Notes: a model not told the origin generated them from the sequence alone. 45,540 bases of DNA from Byssovorax sp. (GCA_025362495.1 JANYGI010000088.1:1-45540), one strand, 5' to 3'; positions 31,919 through 42,200 are shown, numbered from the stretch's first letter. A program made the numbers and translations.

Positions 31919-33208
31919 ATGACGAAAGGACGCTGGATACTCGCGGTGCTCATCCTCGTGGCCGTGGGGCTGGCCACGGCGCAGGGCTTGAAGCCGCACC
32001 CGCCGCCGCCGGTCGACGTCAGCACCGCGCCCGTGAAGCGGCAAGACGTCACGCGCACCGTCAACGCCGCGGGGCACCTCCAGGCGCGCGAGACGGTCAA
32101 GGTCAGCTCCAACGTCACGGGTGATCTCCTCTCTTTGTCGGTGAAAGAAGGCGATCGCGTCACGCGCGGGCAGGTGCTCGGCCAGATCGACAAGCGCCTC
32201 GAAGAGTCGCAGGTCGCTCAGTTTCGCGGCGCGGTGGCCTCCGCCGTCGCGCAGACGGCGCAGGTCGAGGCCACGATCATCCAGGACCAGCGCGACCTCG
32301 CGCGGCGCAAGCAGATGGTCGCCGAGAACCTCGCGGCGACGTCCGATCTCGAGAAGGCCGAGACCCAGCTCAAGCTCGATCAGAGCCGGCGCACCTCGCA
32401 GAACCAGCTCGTCGCCCAGAACCAGGGCCAGCTCGAGACCGCGCTCTACAACCTCTCGCGCGCCACGCTGAAAGCGCCGATCGACGGCACGATCCTCGAG
32501 CTCAACCACAAGGTCGGCGAGCGCATTCGCGGCTCCGATTTCAGCGAAGACGTCGTGCTGCTGATGGGCGGCCTCTCCGACATGGAGGTCAAGGCCGAGG
32601 TCGGCGAGCACGAGGTCGTCGGCATCCACGAGGGCGACGAGGCCAGCGTCGAGATCGACGCCATGCCCGACAAGCAGCTCAAGGGGCGCGTCGTCGCCGT
32701 CGGGAAGAACGCGCAGATCAAGAACCCGGGCACCGACGCCGAGGTCACCACGTTCTTCGTCCGCGTCGGGCTCGACACGCCGCCCGAGGGCGCGCTCCCG
32801 GGCCTCTCCGCGTCGGTCGCGATCTCCACCGCGACGCACCCGAAGGTCCTCACGGTACCGATCCAGGCGGTGACCTCGCGCGAGCCGAAGAAGAGCGACG
32901 CGCCGGCCGCGGGCAGCGCTGCGCCGGCCGCGAGCGCCACGGTGGCCGCCGTCTCTGGCAAGCCCAAGCCGTCGAAGGTGGTGTTCGTCGTCGCGGCCGA
33001 CGGCACCGCGCAGATGCGCCCCGTCCACACCGGGATCGCCAGCCGCGCCGACGTGGAGATCCTCGACGGCATCAACGAGGGCGACACCATCGTCGACGGC
33101 CCGTACCGCACGCTCGCGCGCGAGCTCGAGGACGGCCAGTCCGTCAAGGTCCTCTCGAAGGACGGCCCCGGCGCGAGCGGAAACGGCCCTCCCGGCGGCA
33201 AGAGCTGA
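31919..33208 (+). CDS. MacA-like periplasmic adaptor (membrane fusion protein)
   Basis: A 429-residue adaptor of a tripartite or MacAB-type exporter. N-terminal membrane anchor (about 7-22), then 'KVSSNVTGDLLSLSVKEGDR' and 'VTRGQVLGQIDKR' for the first half of the lipoyl-like domain, a long helical hairpin (about 90-180) with many Gln/Ala/Glu, 'RATLKAPIDGTILELNHKVG' for the second half, then beta-barrel and membrane-proximal domains. 'VLTVPIQAVTSRE' is a family hallmark. An unusual Ala/Pro/Ser insert of about 40 residues follows it before 'VVFVVAADGTAQMRPV'. GGAAG lies 6 bases before the ATG. The ATPase gene starts 9 bases after its stop. No outer-membrane TolC gene is visible in the window. 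Confidence 0.9.
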   Translation: MTKGRWILAVLILVAVGLATAQGLKPHPPPPVDVSTAPVKRQDVTRTVNAAGHLQARETVKVSSNVTGDLLSLSVKEGDRVTRGQVLGQIDKRLEESQVAQFRGAVASAVAQTAQVEATIIQDQRDLARRKQMVAENLAATSDLEKAETQLKLDQSRRTSQNQLVAQNQGQLETALYNLSRATLKAPIDGTILELNHKVGERIRGSDFSEDVVLLMGGLSDMEVKAEVGEHEVVGIHEGDEASVEIDAMPDKQLKGRVVAVGKNAQIKNPGTDAEVTTFFVRVGLDTPPEGALPGLSASVAISTATHPKVLTVPIQAVTSREPKKSDAPAAGSAAPAASATVAAVSGKPKPSKVVFVVAADGTAQMRPVHTGIASRADVEILDGINEGDTIVDGPYRTLARELEDGQSVKVLSKDGPGASGNGPPGGKS

Positions 33209-33217
33209 GCGACGACC

Positions 33218-34003
33218 ATGGCCCTGATCGAGCTCGACCACATCGGCAAGACGTACGACCTCGGCCTCACCCAGGTCGCGGCGCTGCGCGACATCCATTT
33301 CGGGATCGAGCCGGGCGAGTTCGTGGCGATCATCGGGCAGTCGGGCTCGGGCAAGTCGACGCTGATGAACATCCTCGGCTGCCTCGACGTGCCCACCGCG
33401 GGGCGCTACCGGCTGGCGGGGCGCGACGTGAGCGAGCTCTCGGACGACGAGCTCGCCGATGTCCGCAACCTCGAAATAGGCTTCATTTTCCAGTCGTTTC
33501 AGCTCTTGCCGCGCGCGAGCGCGCTCGAGAACGTCGAGCTGCCGCTGATCTACCGCGGCATCTCGAAGAAGGAGCGGCGCGAGCGCGCGGTCGAGGCGCT
33601 CGAGCGCGTGCAGCTCGCCGATCGGATGACGCACAAGCCGACCGAGCTCTCCGGCGGCCAGCGGCAGCGCGTGGCGATCGCGCGCGCCCTCGTCACGCAG
33701 CCCTCGCTCCTGCTCGCCGACGAGCCCACCGGCAACCTCGACAGCCGCACCGGCGAGGAGATCGTCAACCTGTTCCTCGAGCTCCATCGCAAGGGCAACA
33801 CCATCGTCCTCGTCACGCACGAGCCCAAGCTGGCGGCGCGCTGCCCGCGCGCGGTGCGCATCGTCGACGGCCTGGTCATCGCCGACGGCCCCGGCCGCGA
33901 GGTCGCGATGGCCAACGCCGAGGCCATGGGCGCCGAGGTCGTGGCCCAGGTGCTCGCGGCGCAGGCCGCCGCCGAAGCCCACGCCAGGAACGTCGCGCCA
34001 TGA
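33218..34003 (+). CDS. MacB/LolD-type ABC transporter ATPase
   Basis: A 261-residue ATPase of the FtsE/LolD/MacB group: Walker A 'GQSGSGKST', Q-loop in '[20 protein letters not shown]', signature '[15 protein letters not shown]', Walker B '[16 protein letters not shown]', and switch His in '[10 protein letters not shown]'. It couples ATP hydrolysis to a mechanical stroke in the partner FtsX-type permeases. In classical MacB the ATPase and permease are fused; here they are separate, and the ATPase has an extra Ala-rich helical tail of about 35 residues. It overlaps the next gene by four bases. Confidence 0.94.
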   Translation: MALIELDHIGKTYDLGLTQVAALRDIHFGIEPGEFVAIIGQSGSGKSTLMNILGCLDVPTAGRYRLAGRDVSELSDDELADVRNLEIGFIFQSFQLLPRASALENVELPLIYRGISKKERRERAVEALERVQLADRMTHKPTELSGGQRQRVAIARALVTQPSLLLADEPTGNLDSRTGEEIVNLFLELHRKGNTIVLVTHEPKLAARCPRAVRIVDGLVIADGPGREVAMANAEAMGAEVVAQVLAAQAAAEAHARNVAP

Positions 34004-35295
34004 CGGCCTCCGCGCTCCCCCCGCTGCGCGGCAAGCCGAAGCAGCTCGGCTTCTTCCGCGGCCTCGTGCGCTTCTTCGCCGAGCTGCGCGACGCGATCGT
34101 GCAGGCCGTCCGCTCGCTCCTCGCGCACAAGCTCCGCGCGGCGCTCACCATCGCCGGCGTCTCCGTCGGCATCATGGCGGTGATCATCATCTTCATGGTC
34201 GAAGCGGGCATGCAGGCGAGCTTCGCCAAGCAGCTCAACTCGCTCGGCCCCAACACGCTCTACGTGCACAAGTGGGCCTGGGGCGTGGGCGGCAGCGACT
34301 GGTGGAAGCTCCGCAATCGCCCCGCCGTCGGCCAGATGGACTACCGCGCGCTCGTCGCCAACACCGCGTTGCCCGTGGCCATCGCCCCGGTCGCGGAGAC
34401 CCAGGCCGTGGTGGTGCACGGCGACAAAGAGATCAAGAACGTCGACATTCAGGGCACCACCGAGGCGTTCCTCGACGCCGGCGGCTGGCAGCTCCGGCGC
34501 GGCCGGTTCATCAGCGATCTCGATCACGAGCTCGGCGGCGACGCCTGCGTGATCGGCGCCGACGTGGAAGACGCGCTCTTCAAGAATCAGGATCCGGTCG
34601 GGCAACGCCTCAAGGTGGGCCCCGCCGCGCGCTGCACCGTGGTCGGCTCGCTCGTGCGCAAAGGGAGCGCTTTTGGCCAATCGCAGGACGGGACCGTCGT
34701 GCTGCCGCTGAGCTCGTTCCTGCGCTCCTTCGGCGCCAAGCGCGGGCTCGTCATCGCGGTCGTCGCGCCCGCCGGCAAGGTCATGGAAACGGAGGACGAG
34801 GTCATCTCCGTCATGCGCTCGGCGCGTCGCCTGGGGCCGGATCAGGACGACAACTTCTCCGTCAACCGGCAGGACAAGATCCTCCAGGGCTTCAACCAGA
34901 CGATGATGACGGTCAACGTCGTCGGGATCCTCGTCGGCATCATCACCGCGGCCGTGGCGGGGATCGGGATCATGAACATCCTCCTGGTCTCGGTGAAGGA
35001 GCGCACGCGCGAGATCGGGATCCGCCGCGCCCTCGGCGCGCGGCGCGCCAGCATCCTCATGCAGTTCCTCTGCGAGGCCGTGATGGTGGCGCTCCTCGGC
35101 GGTGCGCTGGGGGTCGCGCTCGGCGTCGGAGCTGCGGCGCTGATCGACATCTTGAGCCCCATGCCCACCAGCATCGATCCCCGGGTCGTCGCCGGCGGCG
35201 TCATCGGCTCGTGCATCCTCGGCGCGGTGTTCGGCCTCTGGCCGGCGCTCTCGGCCGCCTTCCTGCACCCGATCGAAGCGCTGCGCCATGAGTGA
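34000..35295 (+). CDS. FtsX/MacB-type ABC permease, first of two
   Basis: A 431-residue permease. It has a cytoplasmic start with '[20 protein letters not shown]', a first membrane helix ('[20 protein letters not shown]'), a large periplasmic domain (about 70-300) of MacB-core type, and three C-terminal helices ending with '[20 protein letters not shown]', the coupling-helix motif of the FtsX superfamily. The periplasmic domain includes '[20 protein letters not shown]' and 'VGQRLKVG', typical of MacB_PCD. It overlaps the ATPase by four bases and the second permease by eight. It probably forms a heterodimer with the neighbour. Confidence 0.92.
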   Translation: MTASALPPLRGKPKQLGFFRGLVRFFAELRDAIVQAVRSLLAHKLRAALTIAGVSVGIMAVIIIFMVEAGMQASFAKQLNSLGPNTLYVHKWAWGVGGSDWWKLRNRPAVGQMDYRALVANTALPVAIAPVAETQAVVVHGDKEIKNVDIQGTTEAFLDAGGWQLRRGRFISDLDHELGGDACVIGADVEDALFKNQDPVGQRLKVGPAARCTVVGSLVRKGSAFGQSQDGTVVLPLSSFLRSFGAKRGLVIAVVAPAGKVMETEDEVISVMRSARRLGPDQDDNFSVNRQDKILQGFNQTMMTVNVVGILVGIITAAVAGIGIMNILLVSVKERTREIGIRRALGARRASILMQFLCEAVMVALLGGALGVALGVGAAALIDILSPMPTSIDPRVVAGGVIGSCILGAVFGLWPALSAAFLHPIEALRHE

Positions 35296-36574
35296 CGCCG
35301 CTCGCCGCGTCGCGCCCGCGCTCTCGCGGAGGGCCGCGCTCTCGGCCGCCCTCGGCGCTCGCCTCGACGATCTGCGCCTCGCCTGGAGCGCGCTCAGCGG
35401 CCACCGGCTCCGGTCCGGCCTCACCCTGCTCGGCATCGTCATCGGCGTCTTCACGGTCGTCGCGATGATGTCGCTGCTCAACGGCCTGCAGTCGTCAATT
35501 GACAAGAACATGGGCGGCCTCGGCGCCGACGTGTTCCAGATCCAGAAGACGCCCAACTTCAATTTCGGTGCGCCGTCGCCCGAGGTCCAGCGCCGCAAGA
35601 AGCTGACGCTTTCGCAGGTCCTGCAGCTCCGCGCTGCGCTGCCCCTCGCGAAGCAAGTGGGCGGCGAGGTCTGGGAAGGCGGCAAGGAAATGCGCGCCGG
35701 CAGCACCCTCGATCCCGGCGTCCAGATCGCCGGCGGCACGCCCGAGTTCTTCACCAACAACAACCTGCCGATCGGCGCGGGGCGCGGCTACACCGAGGCC
35801 GAAGCGATGGGCGCGTCGCGGGTGGTGGTGCTCGGCGCCACGGTGGCCGACGTGCTCTTCCCGGGCAGCGGCGCCGTCGGCCAGCACGTGCGCCTCGGCC
35901 GCCTCGAGCTCGAGGTGATCGGCACCCTCGAACGGCAGGGCGGCAGCCCGTTCGGCGGCAACCCCGACAACGTGGCCTCGATCCCGATCGCCCTGTTCCT
36001 CGAGCTCTACGGCACGGGGCGCTCGCTCAACATCACCGTCATGGCGAAGTCGCACGGCGACATGGCCCGCCTCCAGGACCTCGCGATCGGCTCGTTTCGC
36101 ACGGTCCGCGGCCTCGACGCCAATGCCGACAACGACTTCGACATCTTCTCCAACGACTCGGCCCGGTCGACCTTCGACGAGCTCGCCGGCACCGTGACGG
36201 CGGCCGGCCTCGTGATGTGTGCCTTCACGCTGATCGTCGGCGGCATCGGCGTGATGAACATCATGCTGGTGGCCGTGACGGAGCGGACGCGCGAGATCGG
36301 GCTGCGCAAGGCCCTCGGGGCGCGCCGAGCCCGGGTGCTCATGCAGTTCGTGATCGAGGCGGTGCTCCTCGCCTTCTTCGGCGGCGTGATCGGCGTGGCC
36401 CTGGCGTTCCTGGCCACCCTGCTCGCCCGCTTCCTCCAGTTCCCGGCCGAGGTCCCGATGTGGGCCGTCGCCCTCGGGCTCGGGGTCTCCAGCAGCATCG
36501 GCCTCCTGGCCGGCATCTACCCCGCGTGGCGAGCGTCCCGGCTGGTCGCTGCGGTAGCCCTGCGCGTGGAGTGA
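35288..36574 (+). CDS. FtsX/MacB-type ABC permease, second of two
   Basis: A 428-residue permease with the same plan as its upstream neighbour: '[20 protein letters not shown]', first helix '[20 protein letters not shown]', a periplasmic MacB_PCD domain containing '[20 protein letters not shown]', and '[20 protein letters not shown]' before the last helices. The periplasmic region differs clearly from that of the first permease, so the pair is not a recent duplication. It is the last gene of the exporter operon; a hairpin-plus-T terminator follows at 36635. Substrate unknown; MacAB-like systems export peptides, lipids or macrolides. Confidence 0.92.
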   Translation: MSDAARRVAPALSRRAALSAALGARLDDLRLAWSALSGHRLRSGLTLLGIVIGVFTVVAMMSLLNGLQSSIDKNMGGLGADVFQIQKTPNFNFGAPSPEVQRRKKLTLSQVLQLRAALPLAKQVGGEVWEGGKEMRAGSTLDPGVQIAGGTPEFFTNNNLPIGAGRGYTEAEAMGASRVVVLGATVADVLFPGSGAVGQHVRLGRLELEVIGTLERQGGSPFGGNPDNVASIPIALFLELYGTGRSLNITVMAKSHGDMARLQDLAIGSFRTVRGLDANADNDFDIFSNDSARSTFDELAGTVTAAGLVMCAFTLIVGGIGVMNIMLVAVTERTREIGLRKALGARRARVLMQFVIEAVLLAFFGGVIGVALAFLATLLARFLQFPAEVPMWAVALGLGVSSSIGLLAGIYPAWRASRLVAAVALRVE

Positions 36575-36634
36575 ACGACTTCATTTTGATTGCGGGCGTT
36601 TGCAGATCTGAAATTCGAGGGGGAGTGCTAGGGT

Positions 36635-36661
36635 CCCCGCGGCTTCGGGACGGGGCTTTTT
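36635..36661 (+). terminator. intrinsic terminator after the exporter operon
   Basis: CCCCG (36635-36639) and CGGGG (36651-36655) form a GC stem around an 11-base loop containing GCTTCGGG, followed by CTTTTT (36656-36661). Position 60 bases after the last permease stop fits operon termination. Confidence 0.65.
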
Positions 36662-36692
36662 GAACTTTCTCGGGCAGGGGCGATCGACTTGG

Positions 36693-36722
36693 TTGACGAA
36701 CAAAAAGCCCAATTGCTACCCT
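36693..36722 (+). promoter_or_regulatory. sigma-70-like promoter of the Fic-like/nth/uvrA operon
   Basis: TTGACG at 36693-36698, an 18-base spacer, and TACCCT at 36717-36722, the last preceded by TGC (extended -10, TGCTACCCT). It would give a leader of about 115 bases before the ATG at 36843. A second perfect -35 (TTGACA, 36756-36761) has no clear -10 partner. This gap is AT-richer than its surroundings. Confidence 0.45.
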
Positions 36723-36842
36723 CACGCGGTAGAACGTACTGACTCGTTGTACAGGTTGACAGGCGCGTAGTTTTGTAGTGCGCGCCCTTCATCAGGGGAT
36801 CCCCGGTGATCCCAAACCCCGACGGCAGATGGACCTCGGCCC

Positions 36843-38351
36843 ATGGCGGCAAAGAAAACCCGAAAACTGAGCAAGAAGTCCGGCAAGAAGGTGCAGAAGG
36901 CCGCCCGCCGTTCCGGCGGCTCGCGCGCCTCGGCCAAGAAGTCGGCTCCCGCTCGCGCGAAAATCCAGGCGCGCAAGGTCGCGGCCAGGAGCGCCGCGCG
37001 GAAGAAACCGGCGGCGAAGAAGGCGCCCGCTCGGCGCGCCGCGCCGGCCAAGCTGAAGAAGAAAAAGGTCGCTCCGGCCCGCGCCGCGAAGAAGGCGGCC
37101 CCCGCGAAGGCCAAGCTCAAGGTCAAGGTCAAGGCGAAGCTCAAGGCCAAGAAGAAGGCCGCGCCCGCCCGCGCCGCGAAGAAGTCCACGCCCTCGAAGG
37201 CCAAGCCCGCGAAGCCCGCGAAGCCCGCGAAGAAGGCGGCCCCCGCCAAGGTCGCCAAGGTCGCGAAGCCCGCCAAGGTCGCGAAGAAGGTCGCTCCGGT
37301 CAAGGCCGCTCCGGCCAGGGTCGTCGCGCCCGCGAAGAAGAGCGCCCCGTCGGTCAAGGCGCTGCGTGAGTTGGAGCCGGCGCCCCGCAGCGGTCCGCCG
37401 TCGCGCGGCGGTCGCGAGCGGCCCAGCGCGCCGGCCCCGTCGCACGCAGGCAAGCGCGGCTCCGAGCCGCCGATGGGCAAGGCGGGCAAGGGCGGCAAGG
37501 CCAGCAAGCCGGGCCGCGAGCGCCTCGTGCGCGAGCCCCCGTCGCGCCTGATCACCATGCCGCTGCCGATGATCCAGCCGCCGAAGCGGCTGACGGTCGA
37601 GGAGCGATCGGTGACGATCGACACCCGCCTCGCCGCCCAGACGGAGGACTTTCGCCGCCGTTACATCGACAGCTTCGACATGTCGTGGATTTATCACGAC
37701 AGCGCGCTCGAGGGCGTCGTCTACACCTTCGACGAGCTCCGCACGGCCCTCGCCGGCCAGACGGCCCCCGTCGCCGATTCGAGCCTCCAGCCGACGTACG
37801 ACGACATCCGCCGCCACAAGGAGGCCATCGAGTACGTCCGCGACTTCGCGATGAAGAAGAAGCTGCCGGTCACGCTCGACGTGATCAAGAAGATCTATTT
37901 GATCCTCCACCCGGCCGAGGGCGACATCAAGACGGTCAAGTACCGGAAGGACATCCCCCAGCACCGCCTCTACTTCCACGAGTACGCCGCGCCCGACAAG
38001 ATCGCCTACAAAGTCCGGCAAATCGTCGACTGGCTCAACGATCCGGAGACGCGCAAGACGCGCAACGGCGTCCGGATCGCGGCGCGCGCTCACTACGATC
38101 TGCTGCGCGTTTACCCCTTCCCCGTCGACAGCGGGAAGGCGGCGCGGCTGTTCATGAACCTGCTGCTGATGCGCTCGGGCCTGCCGCCGGCGATCCTCCA
38201 CTCGACGGAGCGGCAGCGCTACTACGAGGCCCTGAAGGGCTCGGCGACGACGGTGCTGCAGATGGTGCAGGAGGCCGTGGAGAACGCGCTCTCGAGCGTC
38301 GAGAAGCTCCTCGATGAGCACGAAACGAAGAAGCGCGGCTTCGTCTCCTGA
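36843..38351 (+). CDS. histone-H1-like tail fused to a degenerate Fic-domain protein
   Basis: A 502-residue two-part protein. Residues 1-175 are almost only Lys, Ala, Pro, Arg, Val and Ser ('AKPAKPAKPAKKAAPAK'), like eukaryotic histone H1 tails or AlgP, so nonspecific DNA binding is likely. Residues about 250-490 resemble Fic proteins: 'IYHDSALEGVVYTFDELR' fits the helix carrying the inhibitory Glu (Glu290-Gly291), 'RRHKEAIEYV' and 'TLDVIKKIYLILHP' follow in the family order, and the core is 'VYPFPVDSGKAARLFMNLLL' then 'SGLPPAIL'. Canonical HxFx(D/E)GNGRxxR here is Y424-P-F-P-V-D-S-G-K-A-A-R435: His is Tyr, Asp is Val, Asn is Ser, first Arg is Lys. Fic AMP-transfer chemistry is therefore unlikely. 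nth overlaps its end and uvrA follows. Confidence 0.82.
   Translation: MAAKKTRKLSKKSGKKVQKAARRSGGSRASAKKSAPARAKIQARKVAARSAARKKPAAKKAPARRAAPAKLKKKKVAPARAAKKAAPAKAKLKVKVKAKLKAKKKAAPARAAKKSTPSKAKPAKPAKPAKKAAPAKVAKVAKPAKVAKKVAPVKAAPARVVAPAKKSAPSVKALRELEPAPRSGPPSRGGRERPSAPAPSHAGKRGSEPPMGKAGKGGKASKPGRERLVREPPSRLITMPLPMIQPPKRLTVEERSVTIDTRLAAQTEDFRRRYIDSFDMSWIYHDSALEGVVYTFDELRTALAGQTAPVADSSLQPTYDDIRRHKEAIEYVRDFAMKKKLPVTLDVIKKIYLILHPAEGDIKTVKYRKDIPQHRLYFHEYAAPDKIAYKVRQIVDWLNDPETRKTRNGVRIAARAHYDLLRVYPFPVDSGKAARLFMNLLLMRSGLPPAILHSTERQRYYEALKGSATTVLQMVQEAVENALSSVEKLLDEHETKKRGFVS
36846..37350 (+). repeat. low-complexity Lys/Ala/Pro coding region
   Basis: Irregular tandem copies of AAG/GCC/CCC-type codons, including three direct copies of AAGCCCGCG near 37200-37230, encode the basic tail of the Fic-like protein. 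A shorter region of the same style (38362-38520) encodes the tail of endonuclease III. Such DNA can expand or contract by slippage. Confidence 0.6.
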
Positions 38352-39201
38352 GAGGCGTCCGTTGAGCGCCGTGAAGAAGGCCGCTGCGGTGAAGAAGACC
38401 GCAGCGGCCCCGCTCGCGAAGCGGGCGACGAAGAAGGTCGCCTCGAAGAAGGCGCCGGCGGCCAAGGGCGCCGCGAAGAAGCCGGTCGCGAAGAAGGCCG
38501 ACGCTGCGTCACCGAGCCGCAAATCGAAGGCGATTTCGCTCGCGCGCGACACCTACGCGCGGCTGCGCCTGGCGCACCCCGAGGCGCACTGCGAGCTCGA
38601 TCATCGCGACCCGTTCACGCTGCTCGTCGCCACGGTGCTCAGCGCCCAGACGACGGACGTGCTCGTCAACAAGGTCACCCCGCACCTCTTCGCCGCGTAC
38701 CCCGACGCGCGATCGCTCGGCGCCGCCGACGCGGCCGACGTCGCCCGCTTGCTCATGGAGCGCGGGATGGGGATGTACAACCAGAAGGCGAAGAACATCG
38801 TCGGCCTCGCGCGCCTGCTGGTGGACAGGCACGGGGCCGAGGTGCCGCGCACGCTCGCCGAGCTGATCGAGCTGCCCGGCGTGGGGCGCAAGACGGCCAA
38901 CGTCGTCCTCGGCGTCGCGTTCGGGGTGCCCGAGGGCGTCGTCGTCGACACCCACGTGATGCGCCTCTCGCAGCGCCTCGGGTGGACGAGGCACAGCGAG
39001 CCCGGGCCGATCGAGCTCGATCTCTGCAAGATCTTCCCGCGCGAAGACTGGGACATGCTGTCTCACACGCTGATTTTTCACGGGCGCCGGGCCTGCTCCG
39101 CGCGCAAACCTGCGTGCGCCGGGTGCGTCGTGAACGACGTCTGCCCGAGCGCATTCAACGCCGAGAACGTGGGCCGAAAGGCGCCGCGCCGCCGAACCTG
39201 A
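38314..39201 (+). CDS. nth: endonuclease III with basic Lys/Ala-rich N-terminal tail
   Basis: Base-excision repair DNA glycosylase/AP lyase for oxidised pyrimidines. The catalytic part starts at about residue 72: 'DPFTLLVATVLSAQTTDVLV', helix-hairpin-helix 'ELPGVGRKTANVVLG' with catalytic Lys193, 'VVVDTHVMRLSQRLG' with catalytic Asp212, and a [4Fe-4S] ligand set Cys261-X6-Cys268-X2-Cys271-X5-Cys277, exactly the family spacing. Ordinary Nth is about 210 residues; here about 70 extra residues rich in Lys/Ala/Pro precede it. ATG 38314 overlaps the Fic-like gene by 38 bases. A TTG at 38362 with GAGAGG upstream is an equally good start and still keeps most of the tail. uvrA starts 3 bases after the stop. 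Confidence 0.95.
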   Translation: MSTKRRSAASSPERRPLSAVKKAAAVKKTAAAPLAKRATKKVASKKAPAAKGAAKKPVAKKADAASPSRKSKAISLARDTYARLRLAHPEAHCELDHRDPFTLLVATVLSAQTTDVLVNKVTPHLFAAYPDARSLGAADAADVARLLMERGMGMYNQKAKNIVGLARLLVDRHGAEVPRTLAELIELPGVGRKTANVVLGVAFGVPEGVVVDTHVMRLSQRLGWTRHSEPGPIELDLCKIFPREDWDMLSHTLIFHGRRACSARKPACAGCVVNDVCPSAFNAENVGRKAPRRRT

Positions 39202-39204
39202 CCG

Positions 39205-42200
39205 ATGTCCAAGAAGACCGCGCCCGCTCCCGCCGCTGAAACCAAGGCTGCTTCGAGCGCGAAGGCGCGCGCGGACGCCGCGCTCGCCGCGCAGGAGCGG
39301 ACCGCGCGCGACGCCGGCCACGCCGTCGCCGTGCCGGCGCGCGAGCCGGACTTCATCGAGATCATCGGCTCGACCGAGCACAACCTCGACATCGATCGCC
39401 TCGAGATCCCCAAGCGCCAGCTCGTGGTCTTCACCGGCGTCAGCGGCTCGGGCAAATCCAGCCTCGCCTTCGACACGCTCTACGCCGAGGGGCAGCGCCG
39501 CTACGTCGAGACGCTCAGCGCCTACGCGCGGCAGTTCCTCGGGCAGCTCGATCGGCCGCACGTCGAGCACCTCCGCGGCCTCTCGCCGACGATCGCCATC
39601 GAGCAGAAGAGCGCCTCGGGCAACCCGCGCTCGACCGTCGGGACAATCACTGAAATCTACGATTATTTGAGGGTTCTGTACGCGCGCGTCGGCGACCAGT
39701 TCTGTCACATCTGCGGCGAGCGGGTCACAGCGCAGAGCGCGGATCAGATCGTCCGCGAGATCCTGGCGCAGCCCGCGGGGACCAAGCTGCTCTTCCTCTC
39801 GCCGCTCGTCGATCATCGCAAGGGCGAGTTCCGCGAGCTCTTCGAGGAGCTGCGCTCGCGCGGCTTCTCGCGCGTGGAGATCGACGGCAAGCTCGTCACG
39901 CTCGACGCCGACGATCTGCCGAAGCTCGACAAGAAGCTCAAGCACACCGTTCGCCTCGTCGCCGATCGCGTCACCGTCGACGGCGCCGACCGCGGGCGCA
40001 TCGCCGAGAGCGTCGAGGTCGCGCTGAAGGAGGGCAAGGGCGAGATGCTCGTGGCCTTCGCCGATGGGAAAAAAGAGCCGATCGCCTGCAGCGAGCTCCG
40101 CACCCACTGCGGCCACAGCTTCCCTGCCCTCACGCCGGCGAGCTTCTCGTTCAACGGCCCGCTCGGCATGTGCAGCGCGTGCAACGGCCTCGGCACGCGG
40201 CTCGAGGTCGATCCCGAGCTGGTCGTCCCCGACGCGGCGCTCTCGATCCGCGGCGGCGCGATCGCCCCGTGGGCGACGGCGATGGCGCGCGGCGAAGGGT
40301 GGACGTTCCGCATCGCCGACGCCGTCGCCAAGGCCTGCAAAGTCAACCTCGACACGCCCTGGAACAAGCTCGGCAAGGCCAAGCAAGACGCCGTGCTCAC
40401 GGGCCTCGACGGCCAGAAGATCGCTGTTTCCTGGGGCAAAGAGGGCAGCGAGAGCCACGGCACCTTCGGCATGAAGTTCGAGGGCGTGATCCCCGGGCTG
40501 ATGCGGCGCTACCAGCAGGCCACGTCGGATCAAGCGCGCGAGCACTTCCGCGTGTTCATGAGCGAGCGCGGCTGCGACGTGTGCAACGGGCTGCGCTTGC
40601 GGCCCGAGTCGCTGGCGGTGCGCATCGGCGGCGTGAGCATCACCGACGTGACGAGCATGACGGTGCGGCGCGCCGCGCAGTACTTCGGTGGCCTCGATCT
40701 GCCGGGCAACCAGCGCACGATCGCCGCCGGCGTGCTCCGCGAGATCGACGCGCGCCTTTCCTTCTTGCTCAACGTCGGCCTCGATTACCTCACGCTCAGC
40801 CGCGCCGTGCCCAGCCTCAGCGGCGGCGAGGCCCAGCGCATCCGGCTCGCCAGCCAGCTCGGGAGCGAGCTCAGCGGCGTGATGTACGTGCTCGACGAGC
40901 CCAGCATCGGCCTCCACCAGCGCGACAACCAGCGCCTGATTGCCACTCTCCGACGCCTCCGCGATCTCGGCAACAGCGTCGTGGTCGTCGAGCACGACGA
41001 GGAGACGATCCGCGCGGCCGATCACGTCGTCGACTTCGGCCCGGGCGCGGGGCACCTCGGCGGCAAGGTGCTCTTCAGCGGCTCTCCCGCCGATCTGGAG
41101 CACGAGCCCGCGAGCCTCACCGGCGCGTACATGTCCGGGAGAAAGCGCATCGAGAAGCCCACGAGGCGCCGCGCCCCGAAGGGCGAGATTGCCATTCTCG
41201 GAGCGCAGGAGCACAACCTGCAAAACATCGACGTGCGGTTCCCCCTCGGCGTGCTCACCGCGGTGACGGGCGTGAGCGGCGCCGGCAAGAGCTCGCTCAT
41301 CAATGGCATCCTCCTCCCGGCGCTGAGCCGCGCGCTCTATCGCTCCACCGAGAAGATCGGCGCCCACCGCTCCATCGAGGGGATCAAGCAGATCGACAAG
41401 GCCATCGCCATCGATCAGAAGCCGATCGGCCGGACGCCGCGCTCCAACCCCGGCACGTACACCAAGGCCTTCGACCTCATCCGCGAGATCTTCGCCGATC
41501 TGCCCGACTCCCGCGCTCGCGGCTACACCGGTGGTCGCTTCAGCTTCAACGTCAAAGGGGGCCGCTGCGAGGCCTGCCACGGCGACGGCGTGGTGAAGGT
41601 CGAGATGCATTTCCTCGCCGACGTCTACGTGCCTTGCGAGGTCTGCGAGGGCAAGCGCTACAACGCCCAGACTCTGGCCGTGCGCTGGAAGGGCAAGAGC
41701 ATCGCCGACGTGCTGGGCAGCAGCGTGGAAGACTGCCTGGAGCTGTTCTCGAGCTTCCCGGCCCTCAAGCGCGTATTGCAAACCCTGATCGACGTGGGCC
41801 TCGGCTACATGAAGATCGGCCAGAGCGCGACGACGATGAGCGGCGGTGAGGCCCAGCGCGTCAAGCTCTCGCGCGAGCTCGGCAAATCGCAGACCGGCAA
41901 AACGTTCTACGTGCTCGACGAGCCCACGACGGGCCTGCATTTCGAGGACATTGCCAAGCTCCTCGTGGTCCTGCAAAGGCTCGTCGACGCCGGGAATACC
42001 GTGCTGGTGATCGAGCACAACCTCGACGTGATCAAGTGCGCTGACTGGGTCATCGATCTCGGCCCCGAGGGCGGCGCGGGCGGCGGAAAGGTTATCGCCG
42101 AGGGCACGCCGGAGGCCGTGGCGAAGATCAAGACCTCGTTCACGGGCGAGTTCCTGGCACCTTTGCTGGCGCGCGAGCCCGCCGTCCTGACCGAGGCCAC

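Noticed and set aside
28559-33982. A 1807-codon open frame on the minus strand opposite the pseudokinase end and the exporter genes.
   Set aside because: It is antisense to clearly recognisable genes, rich in Arg/Ala/Leu/Glu/Asp with no family motif, and is explained by GC-rich third positions that remove stop codons.
36626-36634. TGCTAGGGT, an extended -10-like sequence.
   Set aside because: It abuts the exporter terminator and has no -35 at a sensible distance; probably chance.
36756-36784. A perfect -35 box TTGACA before the Fic-like gene.
   Set aside because: No acceptable -10 lies 16-18 bases downstream; I prefer the TTGACG/TACCCT pair at 36693-36722.
37195-37300. Tandem AAGCCCGCG units that could suggest a CRISPR or satellite array.
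   Set aside because: The units are in frame, short, without unique spacers, and encode the AKP tail of a clear gene.
38509-42018. A 1169-codon open frame on the minus strand opposite nth and uvrA.
   Set aside because: Same reason: a mirror image of conserved coding sequence, with low-complexity composition and no motifs.
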